NCBI GenBank assembly: GCA_026982705.1 | Contig: JALSGP010000019.1 | Span: 110,690 to 174,689 of the forward strand | Source of the DNA: Alphaproteobacteria bacterium | Lineage (GTDB): Bacteria > Pseudomonadota > Alphaproteobacteria > Geminicoccales > Geminicoccaceae | Reading direction: 5' to 3' | Length of the DNA stretch: 64,000 nt | Shown: piece by piece, positions 41,364-48,970 of the stretch | Numbering within the stretch: position 1 is the first letter of the stretch | Layout of the letters: every line of letters begins with the position of its first letter | The notes under the pieces: generated by a model | What the model was told of the DNA's origin: nothing | Database searches by the model: none | The model's input: only the letters and a program-made list of their open reading frames with translations | Translations under genes and position numbers: made by a program

Positions 41364-41804
41364 TCACCTCCCTGGTGACGATCGATCCGAGGTGCTCACG
41401 CTCTCCGCCCGCGCCAGGGCCCGGCCGTAGCGCTCGAAGAACAGGTTGCGCCGTGCCACCGGGCGGACGGCGAGATCGGTGAGGGGGTAGGCGCGGCAGG
41501 CCAGGAACAGGCCGCAGGCCCGTTCCTCCGGGGCGAGGACGTCGCGGGAATGGTCCCGTCTGAGCGCCACCACCCCCTCCTCCAGTCGCAGCTTGCAGGC
41601 CCCGCAGCCGCCGCGGCGGCAGCCCTGGAAGCTGCCGCGGCCGCGCCGGCCGTAGTAATGGGCCATGAGGGTCTCGATCAGGGTCTCGCCGGGGCGCCAT
41701 TCCACCACTTCGGCGCCGATGCGCACCCGCACCGGCCCCTCGGCCCCACGCGTGCCGGCGATCACCCGGGGGCCGCCCGTGGACGGGGCGAGCCGGGGGC
41801 TCAC
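41364..41804 (-). CDS. [2Fe-2S] ferredoxin, XylT/DmpQ-like
   Basis: 146-residue plant-type ferredoxin. The cluster ligands lie in GCRRGGCGACKL plus CGLFLAC about 30 residues later. XylT-like ferredoxins keep catechol 2,3-dioxygenase active by re-reducing its oxidised iron, and the gene sits 3 bp upstream of that dioxygenase. About 25 extra residues precede the domain, and the tail (ARAESVSTSDRSSPGR) is longer than in XylT. GTG start, overlapping the stop of the DUF336 gene by 4 nt. Confidence 0.88.
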   Translation of the reverse strand: MSPRLAPSTGGPRVIAGTRGAEGPVRVRIGAEVVEWRPGETLIETLMAHYYGRRGRGSFQGCRRGGCGACKLRLEEGVVALRRDHSRDVLAPEERACGLFLACRAYPLTDLAVRPVARRNLFFERYGRALARAESVSTSDRSSPGR

Positions 41805-42235
41805 GGATCCTCCTCCGCGCCGACGGCGGCGAGGCCGGCCCGGGCGATCTCCGTGTCCTGCGCCTCGCTGGCCCCGCTGACGCCGATCCCACCCGCCACC
41901 TCACCCGCCACCCTCACCGGAAGGCCGCCGCCGAAGACGACGAGATCCGCCACCTGCGGCAGGTTCTGCAGCAGCGCGGGGCTCTCCCGCAGGAGATCGT
42001 ACCAGCGGTGGGTGGGCAGCGGGAAGGCGACGGCGCTCCGGGCCTTCTTCTCGGCGACGGTGAGGGCGAGGGTCGGCGCTCCGTCCATGCGCCGCAGGAC
42101 CAGCGGATGGCCGCCGCGGTCCACCACCACGACGACCACCGCCACCCCCAGCTCGACGGCCCGGGCGACGGCCGCCTCGGCCATGCGGGCGGCGGCGGAG
42201 GCGGTGAGTTCACGGACCTTGTGGACGACCTCCAT
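41801..42235 (-). CDS. DUF336 (GlcG/HbpS/PduO-C-like) protein
   Basis: 144-residue single-domain protein of the GlcG/HbpS family: MAEAAVARAVELGVAVVVVVVDRGGHPLVLRRMDGA, TVAEKKARSAVAF, and GGGLPVRVAGEVAGGIGVSGASEAQDTEIARAGL. Members bind heme or corrin-like cofactors in some cases, and they recur in aromatic degradation operons, but no enzymatic function is established for this setting. It lies 24 bp after the monooxygenase and overlaps the ferredoxin start, so it is transcribed within the upper-pathway operon. Confidence 0.85.
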   Translation of the reverse strand: MEVVHKVRELTASAAARMAEAAVARAVELGVAVVVVVVDRGGHPLVLRRMDGAPTLALTVAEKKARSAVAFPLPTHRWYDLLRESPALLQNLPQVADLVVFGGGLPVRVAGEVAGGIGVSGASEAQDTEIARAGLAAVGAEEDP

Positions 42236-42259
42236 CGCCGACCCTCCCCCCGACCCCGA

Positions 42260-43837
42260 TCAGCCCTGCGGGATGCCCCTGAGGACGACGTTGACGTCGT
42301 CCGGATCGTGCAGCCAGGGCACCGTCCAGCCGTCGAGGTCGTACTCGCTCATGCAACGATCGGCGAAGGCCTTGAACTCGTCGGCGCGGCCGATGGCCTC
42401 GGCCACCAGCAGTGTCTCCAGTCGGATGTTCTCGTGGTTGCCGGCATAATTGCGCTCGTAGAGCTCGTGGCGCCCGCCGAACTCGCTGCCGATGGCGTCC
42501 CACAGCAGCTTGAGCAGCTTCACCCGCGCGAGCGCGTCGTAACCGTTGGAACCGCGGACGAAGCGCTCGAGATAGGGGCGGATCTCCGGATTCTTGAAGT
42601 CCCTGGCGTGGGACGGGAGGTAGATCAGCCCCGAGGCCACGTGCCGCTCGATGATGTCCTTGACCCGGGGATAGAGGGTCGGTGCGAAGACGCGATAGGC
42701 CATGCCCGCCTCGAGGTTGGGATGGACGTAGCCCTCGCAGCCCGGCCAGGGCTCCGGCATGCCCACCTGGGCGTTGGAGATGGCCCAGAAGAGGTTGCGG
42801 ATGGCGATCACCTCGCCCACGCCCGCCTGCACACCGCGGAAGTCCTTGACGCCCGTGCACTCCACCGCCTTCAGCAGGAGGCCGCAGATGAAATCCAGCT
42901 TCACGCAGAGGCGGGTCAGGCCGTGAAGCGTGAAGCGTGGGATGAAACCCGACAGGGGGAAGAAGTTGTTGACCTTCTCCACGTCGCCGTAGACGAACAC
43001 GTCCTCCCACGGAATGAGGACGTTGTCGAAGATCAGCACGGCGTCGTTCTCGTCGAGGCGCGAGGAGAGCGGATAGTCGAAGGGGCTTCCCGCGGCGGCG
43101 GCGTTGAATTCGTAGGACGCGCGGCCGATGAGCTTGACACCGGGTGCGTTCATCGGCGCCGTGAAGATGAGGGCGAACTTCTTGTCCCGGATCGGCAGGG
43201 GACCGTAGTGGGCGATGAAGTTGTAATGGGTGAGCGCCGAGCCGGTGGCCACTACCTTGGCGCCGGAGACCACGATGCCCCGGTCGGTCTCCTTCTCCAC
43301 GTGCATGTAGACGTCACCCACCTCGTCGGGCGGCCGGTTGCGGTCGACGGGCGGATTGACGATGGCGTGGTTCCAGAAATAGAGCCGCTCCTGTGTCTTC
43401 TTGTACCAGGCCCGGGCGTTCTCGGCGTAGGGCTCGTAGAACCGTGCGTTGGCGCCGAGGGTGACCAGGAAGGCGGCCTTGTAGTCCGGTGCGCGCCCCA
43501 TCCAGCCGTAAGCCACCCGCTGCAGCGCCGCGATGGTGTCACGTCCCCGGATCAGGTCCTCCCGCGAGCGCGGCGCCCGGAAGTAGGGGTGTGTCCAGCC
43601 GCCATTGCCGGTGTCCGTGGGGACGGCCAGTTCGTCCTTCTTCTCGTGCAGCGTGTCGTACCAGCGCGCCACCATCGCCGCCGAATTTCGGAAGGCGGGA
43701 TGGCGGGTGACGTCCTTGACGCGATCACCGTAGATGTAGACTTCGCGGCCGTCGCGCAGCGATTCGAGATATTCCTCGCCGGTGAACGGAAGTGTCGGCG
43801 CCTCCTGCGCCACCGCCCGGCTCGCGCGTTCCTGCAT
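42260..43837 (-). CDS. Two-component flavin aromatic monooxygenase, HpaB/PheA1 family
   Basis: 525-residue oxygenase component that uses reduced FAD from a separate reductase to ortho-hydroxylate a phenol. Family features: [27 protein letters not shown] at the N-terminus, [53 protein letters not shown], and [17 protein letters not shown]. HpaB acts on 4-hydroxyphenylacetate and PheA1 on phenol; coupling to catechol 2,3-dioxygenase and absence of homoprotocatechuate genes make phenol (or a methylphenol) the likelier substrate. ATG at 43837 follows GGGAAGGGAG; a longer in-frame start at 43963 is less likely. First gene of the leftward operon; a candidate reductase lies at 47501. Confidence 0.88.
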   Translation of the reverse strand: MQERASRAVAQEAPTLPFTGEEYLESLRDGREVYIYGDRVKDVTRHPAFRNSAAMVARWYDTLHEKKDELAVPTDTGNGGWTHPYFRAPRSREDLIRGRDTIAALQRVAYGWMGRAPDYKAAFLVTLGANARFYEPYAENARAWYKKTQERLYFWNHAIVNPPVDRNRPPDEVGDVYMHVEKETDRGIVVSGAKVVATGSALTHYNFIAHYGPLPIRDKKFALIFTAPMNAPGVKLIGRASYEFNAAAAGSPFDYPLSSRLDENDAVLIFDNVLIPWEDVFVYGDVEKVNNFFPLSGFIPRFTLHGLTRLCVKLDFICGLLLKAVECTGVKDFRGVQAGVGEVIAIRNLFWAISNAQVGMPEPWPGCEGYVHPNLEAGMAYRVFAPTLYPRVKDIIERHVASGLIYLPSHARDFKNPEIRPYLERFVRGSNGYDALARVKLLKLLWDAIGSEFGGRHELYERNYAGNHENIRLETLLVAEAIGRADEFKAFADRCMSEYDLDGWTVPWLHDPDDVNVVLRGIPQG

Positions 43838-43954
43838 CGACGGTTCTCCCTTCCCGTGGCGGCCGAGGCACCGGCACGCTTCGCCGGTTCCGACCGCGCG
43901 CCCTGCGTCTCGGTCGCCAGCATACGGTGGGGAGGCGGGGTCACAAGCCGAAGG

Positions 43955-43971
43955 GTTCGCCATCTCCGAAC
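43955..43971. promoter_or_regulatory. Operator candidate 1, GTTCG-N7-CGAAC
   Basis: GTTCG CCATCTC CGAAC, perfect 5-bp arms and 7-base spacer, 118 bp upstream of the monooxygenase ATG on its side of the divergent region. Likely contacted by the adjacent IclR-family regulator. Confidence 0.6.
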
Positions 43972-44037
43972 GGAGTGCACGAGCAGGGACCCCTGTCCCG
44001 GGACCGCATCGAGACTTCCGAACTTCCGGCGCCCCGA

Positions 44038-44054
44038 GTTCGGCATCGTCGAAC
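44038..44054. promoter_or_regulatory. Operator candidate 2, GTTCG-N7-CGAAC
   Basis: GTTCG GCATCGT CGAAC. Centre is 83 bp from site 1 and 39 bp from site 3, near whole helical turns in each case. Confidence 0.6.
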
Positions 44055-44076
44055 CACGTCGGTGGACCGGCGTGGT

Positions 44077-44093
44077 GTTCGGGATTATCGAAC
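44077..44093. promoter_or_regulatory. Operator candidate 3, GTTCG-N7-CGAAC
   Basis: GTTCG GGATTAT CGAAC, 62 bp upstream of the regulator's ATG. The half site and AT-containing centre resemble the GTTCG-ATAATCG type boxes described for IclR-family PcaU/PcaR regulators of aromatic catabolism. Confidence 0.6.
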
Positions 44094-44155
44094 GACCGTC
44101 GTGCATCGGCCCGGGGGCACGGATAGGCTCCGCGGCGCGGAGGGAGGGGCTTCGG

Positions 44156-44935
44156 ATGAGCAGCCTCGAGAAGGTGACCGCCATCCTGGACCTGTTCTCG
44201 GTGGAGCGGCCGGAATGGTCGGTCACCGAGGTCTCACGGGCGCTCGGCATCGCCAAGTCGACCGCCTGCGGCCTGCTCCAGTCGCTGGACGAGATGGGCT
44301 TCCTCCAACAGGTTCGGCGCGGCAAATACCGGATCGGCTGGCGGGTGGCGGCGCTCTCCCGGGTGCTGTTCGACACCTCGCCGCTCGTGCAGATCGCCGA
44401 CCGCACCATCGACCAGCTGGTGCGCCAGTACGGCGAGACCGTCCATCTCGCCGCCCTCCAGCGCGGTCGGGTGGTCTATCTCGACAAGCGCGAGGGCACC
44501 CAGGCGGTGCGGGTGGCCATCACCAACGTGGGCACCGAGCTCCACGCCCATTCCAGCGGCCTCGGCAAGGTGCTGCTGGCCAACGCCCCGCACCACGTGG
44601 TGGACAGGGTGATCGAGCGTCACGGGCTGCCCCGCTTCACCGACCGCACCATCACCGATCCCGAACGGCTGCGGGCCGAGCTCGACCGGGTCAAGGCCCA
44701 GGGCTTCGCCTACGATCTCGGTGAGACGCTGGAGGACCTCTGCTGTGTGGCGGCGCCCGTCTTCAACCACGCCGGCGTCTGCGTGGCCGCCCTCAGCTTC
44801 TCGGTCCCCGCCTACCGCTTCCGCCAGGCGCAGGCAGCCTATCGCAACGTCATCACCGACGCCGCCCGCCGCATCTCCGTGGAACTCCTGCACGAGGAAG
44901 AGGACTCCCGATGGCGCAGGCGCAAGAGCGCGTGA
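44156..44935 (+). CDS. IclR-family transcriptional regulator of the meta-cleavage genes
   Basis: 259-residue regulator. Winged-helix N-terminus (about 1-65; [29 protein letters not shown]) and IclR effector-binding domain (about 80-245; [65 protein letters not shown]). The ATG at 44156 is preceded by GGAGGGAGGGG. Its 3' end overlaps the acetaldehyde dehydrogenase gene by 25 bp, so the regulator is the first gene of the lower-pathway operon and probably controls its own synthesis. Effector (a phenol, catechol or semialdehyde) unknown. Confidence 0.88.
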   Translation: MSSLEKVTAILDLFSVERPEWSVTEVSRALGIAKSTACGLLQSLDEMGFLQQVRRGKYRIGWRVAALSRVLFDTSPLVQIADRTIDQLVRQYGETVHLAALQRGRVVYLDKREGTQAVRVAITNVGTELHAHSSGLGKVLLANAPHHVVDRVIERHGLPRFTDRTITDPERLRAELDRVKAQGFAYDLGETLEDLCCVAAPVFNHAGVCVAALSFSVPAYRFRQAQAAYRNVITDAARRISVELLHEEEDSRWRRRKSA

Positions 44936-45870
44936 AGGTGGCGATCGTGGGGTCGGGCAACATCGGCACCGACCTCATGTACAAGCTCCTCGCCCGGCCG
45001 GGGCACATGGAACTCGTGTGGATGGCCGGCATCGATCCGGCCTCCGAGGGGCTGGCCCGTGCCCGCGCCCTCGGTCTGCGCACCACCGCCGAGGGCATCG
45101 GCCCGGTGCTGGAGGATCCGGAGGTGGTCCTCGTCTTCGACGCCACCAGCGCCGCCGCCCACCGCCGCCACGCGTCGCGCGCGAGGCGGGCCGGCAAGAT
45201 CTGCATCGACCTCACGCCGGCCGCCCTCGGTCCGGCGGTGGTGCCGCCGGTGAACCTCGGCGCCCACCTCGACGCCGACGAGGTCAATCTCGTCACCTGC
45301 GGCGGCCAGGCGACCATCCCCATGGTGCACGCCGTCGCGCGGGTGACGCCGGTGCTCTACGCCGAGATGGTCTCGACGGTGGCGAGCAGGTCCGCCGGTC
45401 CGGGCACGCGTCGGAACATCGACGAGTTCACCTTCGCCACCGCCCGCGGTCTCGAGAGCATCGGCGGTGCCGAGCGCGGCAAGGCCATCATCGTCCTCAA
45501 CCCCGCCGAACCGCCGATCGTCATGACCAACACCGTGCGTTGCGTACCCGGGAACGAGGAGTTCTCGCGCGAGGACATCGTCGCCTCGGTCCGGCGCATG
45601 GAGGCGGAGGTGCAGAGCTACGTGCCGGGCTACCGGCTCAAGGCCGATCCGGTGTTCGAGAAGCTGCCCACGCCCTGGGGCGAGCGCTGGGTCGCCACCA
45701 TGCTGCTGGAGGTGGAGGGCGCCGGTGACTTTCTGCCCACCTATGCGGGCAATCTCGACATCATGACCGCGGCCGCCCGGCGGGTCGCCGATCTGTTCGC
45801 CGAGGCGCTGCTCGCCGGACGCCGCCGGCTGCCGGAGCCGGCGAGGACGGCCGAGGAGGTCGCGGAATGA
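44911..45870 (+). CDS. mhpF: Acetaldehyde dehydrogenase (acylating)
   Basis: 319-residue enzyme (DmpF/MhpF/XylQ) converting acetaldehyde, NAD and CoA to acetyl-CoA in the last step of the meta pathway. The N-terminal Rossmann motif is [18 protein letters not shown]; the catalytic Cys lies in [51 protein letters not shown] is a family segment. It forms a channelling complex with the aldolase, whose gene overlaps by 4 nt (ATGA at 45867). Confidence 0.95.
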   Translation: MAQAQERVKVAIVGSGNIGTDLMYKLLARPGHMELVWMAGIDPASEGLARARALGLRTTAEGIGPVLEDPEVVLVFDATSAAAHRRHASRARRAGKICIDLTPAALGPAVVPPVNLGAHLDADEVNLVTCGGQATIPMVHAVARVTPVLYAEMVSTVASRSAGPGTRRNIDEFTFATARGLESIGGAERGKAIIVLNPAEPPIVMTNTVRCVPGNEEFSREDIVASVRRMEAEVQSYVPGYRLKADPVFEKLPTPWGERWVATMLLEVEGAGDFLPTYAGNLDIMTAAARRVADLFAEALLAGRRRLPEPARTAEEVAE

Positions 45871-46916
45871 CCTGGGATCTGACCGACGCCAAGCCGCCGC
45901 GCATCACCGACACCACCCTGCGCGACGGCAGCCACGCCCACCGCCATCGGTTCACCGAAGAGGAGGTGCGGCGGGTGGTGCGGGCCCTGGACCGGGCCGG
46001 CGTGCCGGTGATCGAGGTGAGCCACGGCGACGGGCTGGCCGGCGCCTCGCTCCAGTACGGTTTCTCCGCCGTCGACGAGATGCGGCTGATCGAGGCCGCG
46101 CGGGAGGAGGCGGTGAACGCCAGGATCGCCGCCCTCATGCTGCCGGGAATCGGGACCCGCCGCGAGCTGGAGGAAGCGGCCCGCCGCGGCTTGCAGGTGC
46201 TGCGCATCGCCACCCAGTGCACCGAGGCCGACATCTCGGAACAGCACTTCGGGATGGCCAAGGAGCTGGGTCTCGAGACGGTCGGCTTCCTGATGATGAG
46301 CCACATGCGCCCGCCCGAGGTGCTGGTGGAGCAGGCCGCGCTCATGGAATCGTACGGTGCCGACTGCGTCTACGTCGTCGATTCGGCGGGGGCGATGCTG
46401 CCGCACGACGCCCATGTGCGCGTCAGGGCGCTCAAGGAGAACCTCTCCTGCCAGGTGGGCTTCCACGCGCACAACAACCTCGGCCTCGGCGTGGCCAACA
46501 CGCTGGCCGCCCTCGAGGCGGGGGCCGACCAGATCGACGGCAGCATCCGCGGCTATGGGGCCGGTGCCGGCAACGCCGCCACCGAGCTTTTGGTGGCCGT
46601 GCTCGACAGGGCCGGCCTCAATCCGGGGATCGACGTGTTCGAGATCCTCGAGGCGGCGGAGAAGGTGGTGGCGCCGATCATGGCCTTCCAGCCGATCCCC
46701 GACCGGGATTCGGCGCTCATCGGCTATGCCGGCGTCTATTCGACCTTCCTGCTGCACGCCAAGCGCATCGGCGCCGAGCTCGGCGTCGACCCCGGCGAGA
46801 TCCTGGTGGAGCTGGGACGGCGCCAGGCGGTGGCCGGCCAGGAGGACTGGATCCTGCGGGTGGCGGTGGAGCTGGCCGAGGCCCGCCGCGGCCGGCCGGC
46901 GGAATCGGCGGCGTGA
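45867..46916 (+). CDS. mhpE: 4-hydroxy-2-oxovalerate aldolase
   Basis: 349-residue Mn-dependent class II aldolase (DmpG/MhpE/XylK) cleaving 4-hydroxy-2-oxovalerate to pyruvate and acetaldehyde. The N-terminal [19 protein letters not shown] carries the Arg/Asp/His active-site group; [32 protein letters not shown] supplies the metal His pair, and the C-terminal communication domain follows. It is partner to the upstream dehydrogenase; the product aldehyde passes directly between them in the DmpFG complex. Confidence 0.95.
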   Translation: MTWDLTDAKPPRITDTTLRDGSHAHRHRFTEEEVRRVVRALDRAGVPVIEVSHGDGLAGASLQYGFSAVDEMRLIEAAREEAVNARIAALMLPGIGTRRELEEAARRGLQVLRIATQCTEADISEQHFGMAKELGLETVGFLMMSHMRPPEVLVEQAALMESYGADCVYVVDSAGAMLPHDAHVRVRALKENLSCQVGFHAHNNLGLGVANTLAALEAGADQIDGSIRGYGAGAGNAATELLVAVLDRAGLNPGIDVFEILEAAEKVVAPIMAFQPIPDRDSALIGYAGVYSTFLLHAKRIGAELGVDPGEILVELGRRQAVAGQEDWILRVAVELAEARRGRPAESAA

Positions 46917-46923
46917 GGGGGCC

Positions 46924-47478
46924 GTGCGGATCTGGCGTCCGGGCGGACTGTGGTTGCAGGCCTCGGTGGTGACCCTGGGTGCCTTCGACGGCGTCCATCG
47001 CGGTCACCAGGCGCTGGTGGGGGCGGCGGTGCGGCGGGCCCGCGAGCTGGGGGTGCCGGCCGTCGCCTGGACCTTCGATCCGCCGCCGCGCGCCCACTTC
47101 GGCGGGGCCCGGATCCTCACGCCCCTCGGCGAGAAGCTGGCTCGGCTCTCCGCGCTGGGGCTCGACCATCTGGTGGTGGTCCCCTTCGATGCGGCCTACG
47201 CGCGCCGCGACGCCCGCGCCTTCCTGAGGGAGCTCGCCACCGTCGCCCCGCTGGAGGTGTGGGTGGGGCCGGACTTCCGCTTCGGACGCGGCCGCGCCGG
47301 CAGCGTCGCCACTCTGGCCCGTTGCTGGCCCGTGCGCCAAATGGAACCCATTCGCTGCCCACGGGGCGAGCGCATCTCCAGCTCCCGCATCCGTCGCCTG
47401 CTGGAGGCGGGGCGGGAGGCGGAGGCGCGGGAGCTGCTGGGCTGGCCGGCGCCCGGCGGGTGCCGGCGGGTCGCCTGA
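46924..47478 (+). CDS. Stand-alone FAD synthetase-like nucleotidyltransferase (RibF N-domain)
   Basis: 184-residue protein equal to the FMN adenylyltransferase half of RibF with no riboflavin kinase domain. VVTLGAFDGVHRGHQALV contains the GxFDGxHxGHQ nucleotide site; FDPPPRAHFGG, VGPDFRFGRGRAGSVATL and ERISSSRIRRLLEAGREAEARELLG are the other RibF N-domain motifs. It sits 7 bp after the aldolase and 22 bp before the flavin reductase inside the meta-cleavage operon. Inferred job: making FAD for the flavin monooxygenase system. GTG start. A housekeeping RibF should exist elsewhere in the genome. Confidence 0.85.
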   Translation: MRIWRPGGLWLQASVVTLGAFDGVHRGHQALVGAAVRRARELGVPAVAWTFDPPPRAHFGGARILTPLGEKLARLSALGLDHLVVVPFDAAYARRDARAFLRELATVAPLEVWVGPDFRFGRGRAGSVATLARCWPVRQMEPIRCPRGERISSSRIRRLLEAGREAEARELLGWPAPGGCRRVA

Positions 47479-47500
47479 GCGAGAGGGGGAGGATGTGGGC

Positions 47501-48040
47501 GTGACCAGCGCCACCACCGAGCCGGCCATCGATCCGTCGCTGTTCCGCCGCACCTGCGGCCGCTTCGGCACCGGCGTGACCATCGTCACCACCCGCCTCG
47601 GCGAGCGGGTCCACGGCATGACCGCCAACGCCTTCATGTCTGTGTCGCTGGAGCCGCCGCTGGTGCTGGTCTCCGTGGCCCGGGACGCCCGCATGTGCGG
47701 GCTGCTGGACGCCGCCGGCCGCTATGCGGTCTCCATCCTCCGCGAGGACCAGCGCGAGCTCGCCCTCCACTTCGCCGGCCGGCCACGGGAGGGCATGACC
47801 ATTCCCTTCGGCGAGCGCGCCGGCATGCCGGTCATCGAGGGTGCACTGGGCCAGCTGGTGACGCGCGTCGTCCAGCGGGTCGAGGCCGGTGATCACGTCC
47901 TCTACATCGGCCGGGTCGAGCACATGGAATGTCGCGAGGGGCCCCCGCTGCTGTTCTACGGCGGTCGCTTCGAGACCCTCGCCGAGGCGGCGCGCGACGC
48001 CCGGAGCGCCGTGCGCGACGGAGGCGGAGGCGGGCGATGA
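47501..48040 (+). CDS. Flavin reductase, HpaC/PheA2 family
   Basis: 179-residue NAD(P)H:flavin oxidoreductase of the split-barrel family: FRRTCGRFGTGVTIVTTRLGERVHGMTANAFMSVSLEPPLVLVSVA, then AGRYAVSILREDQRELALHFAG and GDHVLYIGRVEHM. This is the small component that supplies reduced FAD to HpaB/PheA1-type oxygenases; the oxygenase is on the divergent operon. GTG at 47501 is chosen because GAGGGGGAGG lies about 9 bases upstream; the GTG at 47495 is too close to that site. It overlaps the tautomerase start by 4 nt. Confidence 0.87.
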   Translation: MTSATTEPAIDPSLFRRTCGRFGTGVTIVTTRLGERVHGMTANAFMSVSLEPPLVLVSVARDARMCGLLDAAGRYAVSILREDQRELALHFAGRPREGMTIPFGERAGMPVIEGALGQLVTRVVQRVEAGDHVLYIGRVEHMECREGPPLLFYGGRFETLAEAARDARSAVRDGGGGGR

Positions 48041-48231
48041 TGGTGATCCGCTTGACCCTGCTGGAGGGACGCGCGCCGGAGCGCAAGCGGGCGCTGGCCC
48101 GCCGGCTGACGGAGGCGGCCGCGCGCTGTTTCGGCGAGCCCGCCGGGGAGATCCGGCTGGTGATGGTGGAGGTGGCGCCCGGCGACTGGGCGGCGGGCGG
48201 CGTGCTGCTGAGCGAACGGGACCGGAGATGA
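48037..48231 (+). CDS. 4-oxalocrotonate tautomerase homologue lacking Pro-1
   Basis: 64-residue protein aligning along its length with XylH/DmpI: LTLLEGRAPERKRALARRLTEAAARCFGEPAGEIRLVMVEVAPGDWAAGGVLLSE. Arg-11 (in LEGR) and Arg-39 (in EIRLV) are kept and Trp stands where Phe-50 is. The residue that should be the N-terminal catalytic Pro is Met: the gene begins ATG ATG GTG, not ATG CCN. Initiation at the second ATG would instead leave Met-Val. Position between the reductase and decarboxylase genes, with ATGA overlaps on both sides, is that of a 4-oxalocrotonate tautomerase. Confidence 0.82.
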   Translation: MMVIRLTLLEGRAPERKRALARRLTEAAARCFGEPAGEIRLVMVEVAPGDWAAGGVLLSERDRR

Positions 48232-48965
48232 ACGAGGCCGAACGGGAGTTGCTGGAGACGGTACGGCGTGCCCGTGCCGAACGGCGGACGGTGGCGAGCG
48301 CGGGCGAGGCCCGGGGCGTCGATCTCGCCGGCGCCTTCCGCATCCAGGCGGCGCTCGCCGCCGGCCGGCCGGTCAAGGGCTACAAACTCGGGCTGGTGTC
48401 GCCCGCCAAGCAGCGGCAGATGGGGATCGACCGGCCCATCTGGGGGCGCGTCCTCCCCGGCATGATCCACGCCGGCACGGTGGATCTCGGGGGCTTCCTC
48501 CAGCCGCGGCTGGAGCCGGAGGTGGCGGCGGTACTGGGGGATGCCATCCGGCCCGGCGCGCGCCCGGGCGAGGTGGCGCGGGCGGTGGCCGGCTTCGTGC
48601 TGGCCGTGGACATCCTCGATTCCGTCTGGGCCGACTACCGCTTCACCCTCCCCGAGGTGGTGGCCGACAACAGTTCCGGCGGCGGCTTCCTGCTGGGGTC
48701 CCGACTGCTGCCGACCCCGCCCCCGGGAGAGCTGGAACTGTGGCTGGACGGCGAGCGGCTCGCGCGCGGGCCGGTCTCCGCCCTCGGCGACCCCTGGCGC
48801 CATCTCGCCTGGCTCGCCGGCGAGACGGGCGGGCTGGAGCCGGGCCAGGTGGTGTTCCTGGGGGCACCGGCGGCGGCACGGCCCGCCCGGCCCGGGACGC
48901 TCGTCCTGATCTCCACGGCCGGCGTGCTGTCGGCGCGCCTGGTGGACTCGCGCGGGGAGGGGTGA
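48228..48965 (+). CDS. 4-oxalocrotonate decarboxylase-like (fumarylacetoacetase-fold) enzyme
   Basis: 245-residue member of the 2-keto-4-pentenoate hydratase/2-oxo-hex-3-ene-1,6-dioate decarboxylase family. VKGYKLGLVSPAKQRQMGIDRPIWG, LEPEVAAVL (metal-binding Glu residues), VDILDSVWADYRFTLPEVVADNSSGGGFLLG are the core motifs. Of the two paralogues in this operon I assign this one to decarboxylation (DmpH/XylI) because it directly follows the tautomerase and precedes the semialdehyde dehydrogenase, and the other (50416) matches hydratases more closely. Roles could be swapped. Confidence 0.75.
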   Translation: MNEAERELLETVRRARAERRTVASAGEARGVDLAGAFRIQAALAAGRPVKGYKLGLVSPAKQRQMGIDRPIWGRVLPGMIHAGTVDLGGFLQPRLEPEVAAVLGDAIRPGARPGEVARAVAGFVLAVDILDSVWADYRFTLPEVVADNSSGGGFLLGSRLLPTPPPGELELWLDGERLARGPVSALGDPWRHLAWLAGETGGLEPGQVVFLGAPAAARPARPGTLVLISTAGVLSARLVDSRGEG

Positions 48966-48970
48966 GGACG

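Larger units (their letters stand above)
43838..44155. promoter_or_regulatory. Divergent control region between monooxygenase and iclR-type genes
   Basis: 318-bp spacer holding the promoters of both catabolic operons. It contains three GTTCG-N7-CGAAC palindromes (separate entries), a 7-bp inverted repeat CCGAACT-N12-AGTTCGG (44018-44043) that overlaps the second one, and an imperfect CGAACCAC...GTGGTGTTCG pairing between the second and third. No clear -35/-10 pair stands out. Confidence 0.7.
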
